This document shows positions 13,408-15,970 of a stretch of DNA of 15,970 nucleotides, in pieces. Within the stretch, counting starts at the first letter, position 1, and the number at the start of each line of letters is the position of its first letter. The notes beneath the pieces are model-generated. The model searched no databases and was not told where the DNA came from. It was given only the letters and a program-made list of their open reading frames with translations. Source of the stretch: Bacteroidota bacterium (GTDB lineage Bacteria > Bacteroidota > Bacteroidia > Chitinophagales > UBA8649); NCBI GenBank assembly GCA_003447535.1, contig DLYY01000109.1:1-15970 (forward strand). Direction: 5' to 3'. The position numbers and the translations under genes are program-made.

Positions 13408-15970
13408 TTACTTTTTAAGAATCCGCATTAGCGCTCTTCCATCATTACTTTCTATCCAAAGGAAATATACTCCGGTACTGAGGTCTAGTCGTTCATTAAG
13501 GCTCTGAACATTGGAATACTTACGCTTGAATACATTCTGTCCAATCGCATCAATAAGAAGCAGGTCGATCGCTTCGTAACGCATTCCAAAATCAATGGAT
13601 AGGGATTCATTGATTGGATTGGGACGCAGAGTAGGTAATATGGGTAAGGTGCTTATAATACCAGTGCCGGTTACATAAAAGGGTAAACATGCTGAAGTAT
13701 CAATACAACCCTGACTAGTAATAACCTGGACTGCATAGGATCCGGTGCTTAATGGAGTATAGGTTGGTCCCGTTTCTCCTAGGCTCGTAAATCCTACGGA
13801 ATCACAAAGTAACCACTCGTAGCTATCGCCTAATGCTGTCGGAGCTAAAAAACCGTTTTGACTAAAGTAGATGTCTGTTTCAAAGGAGTCTAAGGTAAAG
13901 TTTAGGAAAACTGTAGAGTCGCAGCCAAGCGCATTGGTTAGGACAACACTCGCTGTATTGTTAGATCCATTGTAGGTATTGCCATCAATCCAGGTAAATG
14001 GGCCACATGAGGTAATGTCTTCGATGCTAGAACTTTCCGGCAGAATAGTTAAATCGATCTGAACGATGGAATCACATCCAAACTGGTTGGTGTAATAGGT
14101 ATTGATTAATTGGCTTTGCGTGTAGGTATTGCCATTTACACTGTATGAGCCACAAGCTGTTATCGCCTGGTTAGAGCTTGTTGAGTTATTGATAACTATG
14201 TCTGTGATACGAACGGTGTCACATCCAATGCTAGGCAGCGTTTCGGTGACGGAGGCAGATGAGGTATAGGTCTGACCATTGTATACCACTTGGTCGCAAC
14301 CCGAAACGGTTTGATTTACGGTAGGCTGACTCTCTACGATGATTTGCGTGTAGACCGTGGAGTCACAACCTGTGGTGGAGGCAAGCACTTCGGTAAGACC
14401 AGTAGTTGCATTGTAGGTATTACCATTAAAACTAACGCTACCGCATCCAATAATACTTTGTGTGGTGGATACCGAGTTGTAGACAATGATTTGCGTGCCA
14501 ACAATAGAGTCGCATCCATTGACCGATGTAAATGTATTTCCAAGCGTAGTAGAACTTGTGTAGACTGTGCCATTGAATACTACCTGATCGCATCCTTCAA
14601 TTACCTGACCAATGTTGTACGAAGGAAAGATGTCTATCGTAGTAATTACAATAGAATCACACCCCTGAGTCGTTGTTAGGTTTTCTGTGAGGGAGGTTGA
14701 CGTGGTGTATGTAGTCCCATTATACGTGTAGGAATCACACCCTGAAAAGGACTGATTTGTAGTTACCGGAGGGATAACCACAATATTTGTTGTGAGAATG
14801 GAGTCGCATCCATTCGATGCGGTGAGATTTTCTGTCAGCGTTGTACTGCTTGTATAGGTATTGCCATTATAGGTTACGCTACTGCACCCTGATAGCGTTT
14901 GATTACCCGGACTACTTGGACTAAGCACAAGATTTATTATCGCAATAGAATCACATCCATTGGATGCGGTTAGCGTGTCGCGTATTGTTGTCGATGTGTT
15001 ATACACCTGACCATTGAAGGTATATGGGGCGCAACCTGAAAGGGTTTGATTGGTTGTCACTGGTGCTCCACATGGGTCAAACGAACAAATCTCAAGGGTC
15101 CATTCATCAATCGTTGGAGTCCTTCCATTGACAAAATCAAAGACGCGAAGATTCCAGTCGCCTGCCGCAAGTTCGTTGGAAAAGGTTGAGAGAGGGTTTT
15201 CTGGATCATAGATTAAACCATCGGTAGGAGGGCAGGGTAGACCATTGAGATTCAGGCCACCATCCTCTACACCATGGTCCCAATCATCTTCTAGATTACA
15301 ATAGTTGATGTAGTCTAAGAGGATGATTTCTGTGCCGCTTGGTGCAACTAATCGAATATCAATATCATTGATGCGGGTGATAAAACCTTGCATATTGGGT
15401 ATGCGCACAGAGGATACCTGAGCGGTGGCACTCACAGGCACGGTAATAGGGGATAGGACATCGGTATTGGCATTGTTTGACCCTACATAATTTGCTGTAT
15501 TAGTTAGCGTCAGGCAACTAGAGGTCGTAAAGGAATCAATCACTGAGGTAGCATTTCCGCAGGAATTAGTAGCCGTAACCTGATAATAATAGGTCGTTGC
15601 GTTGGCAAGACTATTGGAAGTATAACTGGCACTTCCAAGACCCGTGGCAGACTCCGTTATTGTATTAGGATTGATGCTAGAAAAGATAGTTACATCATAG
15701 CTTGATCCAAGGCTAGATGACCAGGTGAAAATGGTTGGATTCGAAGCTGTTGCTCCCCCTGCAGGTGAAATCAGGGTAGGTGTGGCAGGAGTTGTTAGAA
15801 CATCAAGAACAACATCAAGGGTTTTTGTTCCCGTAGTGCTATTGCCACTAATGGTAAAGGTGTTGGTGCCAGAAGATGCTCCCGTAGTCGTAACAGTAAG
15901 AGTAACTGAGGTACTAGGCGTAACATTACTTGCGCTTAAGGAAGCAGAGGTTCCAGTACCCCCTCCGCTG
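13408..15970 (-). CDS. Large T9SS-secreted multidomain protein (C-terminal part, 5' end outside window)
   Basis: The frame stays open to the window edge: 142 sense codons precede the GTG at 15541-15543, so that codon is internal and about 853 residues are visible. Domains from the N-terminal side: a Ser/Thr-rich Ig-like segment (to about 15795); an Fn3-like domain (about 15514-15789, ending with YYYQVTATNSCG); a proprotein-convertase P-domain (about 15085-15456, with APSGTEIILLD, NPLSTFSNELAAGDWNLRV and DEWTLEIC); eight 49-residue Cys-pair repeats (13882-15060); an Ig-like stretch (SYEWLLC to ACLPFYV); and a T9SS type A sorting domain (about 13408-13640, with LRPNPINESLSIDF and the terminal RALMRILKK). 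The sorting domain sends the protein across the outer membrane and is normally cleaved by PorU. P-domains usually follow a peptidase, so the missing N-terminus is probably a metalloprotease or subtilase; that is inference. An adhesin is the alternative. Confidence 0.93.
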   Translation of the reverse strand, partial: SGGGTGTSASLSASNVTPSTSVTLTVTTTGASSGTNTFTISGNSTTGTKTLDVVLDVLTTPATPTLISPAGGATASNPTIFTWSSSLGSSYDVTIFSSINPNTITESATGLGSASYTSNSLANATTYYYQVTATNSCGNATSVIDSFTTSSCLTLTNTANYVGSNNANTDVLSPITVPVSATAQVSSVRIPNMQGFITRINDIDIRLVAPSGTEIILLDYINYCNLEDDWDHGVEDGGLNLNGLPCPPTDGLIYDPENPLSTFSNELAAGDWNLRVFDFVNGRTPTIDEWTLEICSFDPCGAPVTTNQTLSGCAPYTFNGQVYNTSTTIRDTLTASNGCDSIAIINLVLSPSSPGNQTLSGCSSVTYNGNTYTSSTTLTENLTASNGCDSILTTNIVVIPPVTTNQSFSGCDSYTYNGTTYTTSTSLTENLTTTQGCDSIVITTIDIFPSYNIGQVIEGCDQVVFNGTVYTSSTTLGNTFTSVNGCDSIVGTQIIVYNSVSTTQSIIGCGSVSFNGNTYNATTGLTEVLASTTGCDSTVYTQIIVESQPTVNQTVSGCDQVVYNGQTYTSSASVTETLPSIGCDTVRITDIVINNSTSSNQAITACGSYSVNGNTYTQSQLINTYYTNQFGCDSIVQIDLTILPESSSIEDITSCGPFTWIDGNTYNGSNNTASVVLTNALGCDSTVFLNFTLDSFETDIYFSQNGFLAPTALGDSYEWLLCDSVGFTSLGETGPTYTPLSTGSYAVQVITSQGCIDTSACLPFYVTGTGIISTLPILPTLRPNPINESLSIDFGMRYEAIDLLLIDAIGQNVFKRKYSNVQSLNERLDLSTGVYFLWIESNDGRALMRILKK
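13882..15060 (-). repeat. Eight tandem 49-residue Cys-pair repeats inside the T9SS protein
   Basis: Each unit reads roughly NQ-x3-(S)GC-x(5)-NGxTYT-S-x(10)-GCDSI-x(8). First cysteines fall at residues 171, 220, 269, 318, 367, 416, 464 and 513, counted from the GTG at 15543. The steps are therefore 49 residues (147 bp), except for one of 48. The second cysteine follows 26 residues later in six units, 25 in unit 6 and 28 in unit 8. Units 1-2 are the most alike, and unit 8, nearest the C-terminus, is the most diverged. Each unit probably folds as a small beta domain closed by a disulphide. Confidence 0.92.

Noticed and set aside
14290..14679. Plus-strand 129-codon frame opposite the secreted-protein repeats
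   Set aside because: The repeat DNA has the same phase every 147 bp, which keeps the antisense frame open by chance. The peptide is Arg/Cys/Asn-rich with no domain, and the coding evidence on the minus strand is strong.
15541..15543. GTG as start codon of the secreted protein
   Set aside because: The minus-strand frame is open for 142 more codons to the window edge and encodes an Fn3-like domain directly joined to this point. The GTG is an internal Val codon.

Overview
The window reads as a housekeeping stretch of a Bacteroidota chromosome with one accessory gene at its right end. The assignment rests on four things seen here. The last gene has a type IX secretion system (T9SS) C-terminal sorting domain. 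The promoters fit the Bacteroidota pattern TTG-N(18-23)-TAnnTTTG. No gene has a Shine-Dalgarno sequence. MetK carries an insertion typical of the phylum. The Cys-paired 'GCDSI' repeats resemble proteins I associate with Saprospiria-like lineages, but the class cannot be fixed from this window.

Layout, left to right. A strong intrinsic terminator (1-29) lies beyond the 3' end of pruA (minus strand, proline/glutamate catabolism). pruA is divergent from ftsK, across a 181-bp promoter region. ftsK is followed after 5 bp by a lolA-like gene, so chromosome segregation and outer-membrane lipoprotein transport form one unit. A hairpin terminator overlaps the promoter of lpdA (dihydrolipoamide dehydrogenase). 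Next is the block prs - rplY - pth - FAH-family hydrolase, nearly gapless (1-bp overlap, 26-bp gap, 4-bp overlap). It joins PRPP synthesis, ribosomal protein bL25, peptidyl-tRNA recycling and a small FAH-fold enzyme. metK (S-adenosylmethionine synthase) follows with its own likely promoter.

A Nudix hydrolase on the minus strand converges on metK and diverges from pyrE. The Nudix and pyrE start codons overlap within one CATG. Then come a histone-deacetylase-family gene and rpsU (bS21). The right end, about 2.5 kb on the minus strand, is the C-terminal part of a large secreted protein that continues past the window edge. It has an Ig-like segment, an Fn3-like domain, a proprotein-convertase P-domain, eight exact-period 49-residue repeats, a second Ig-like segment and a T9SS type A sorting domain.

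Functionally, prs makes the PRPP that pyrE consumes, and rplY, pth and rpsU serve translation. The remaining genes are single enzymes without pathway partners nearby. I see no mobile element, CRISPR array, tRNA or rRNA, and no clear new defence or biosynthetic system. The points most worth checking are a possible O-glycosylation sequon in all eight secreted-protein repeats, the CATG-overlapping divergent starts, the very short leaders inferred from promoter-to-start spacing, and an rpsU leader without a Shine-Dalgarno sequence.
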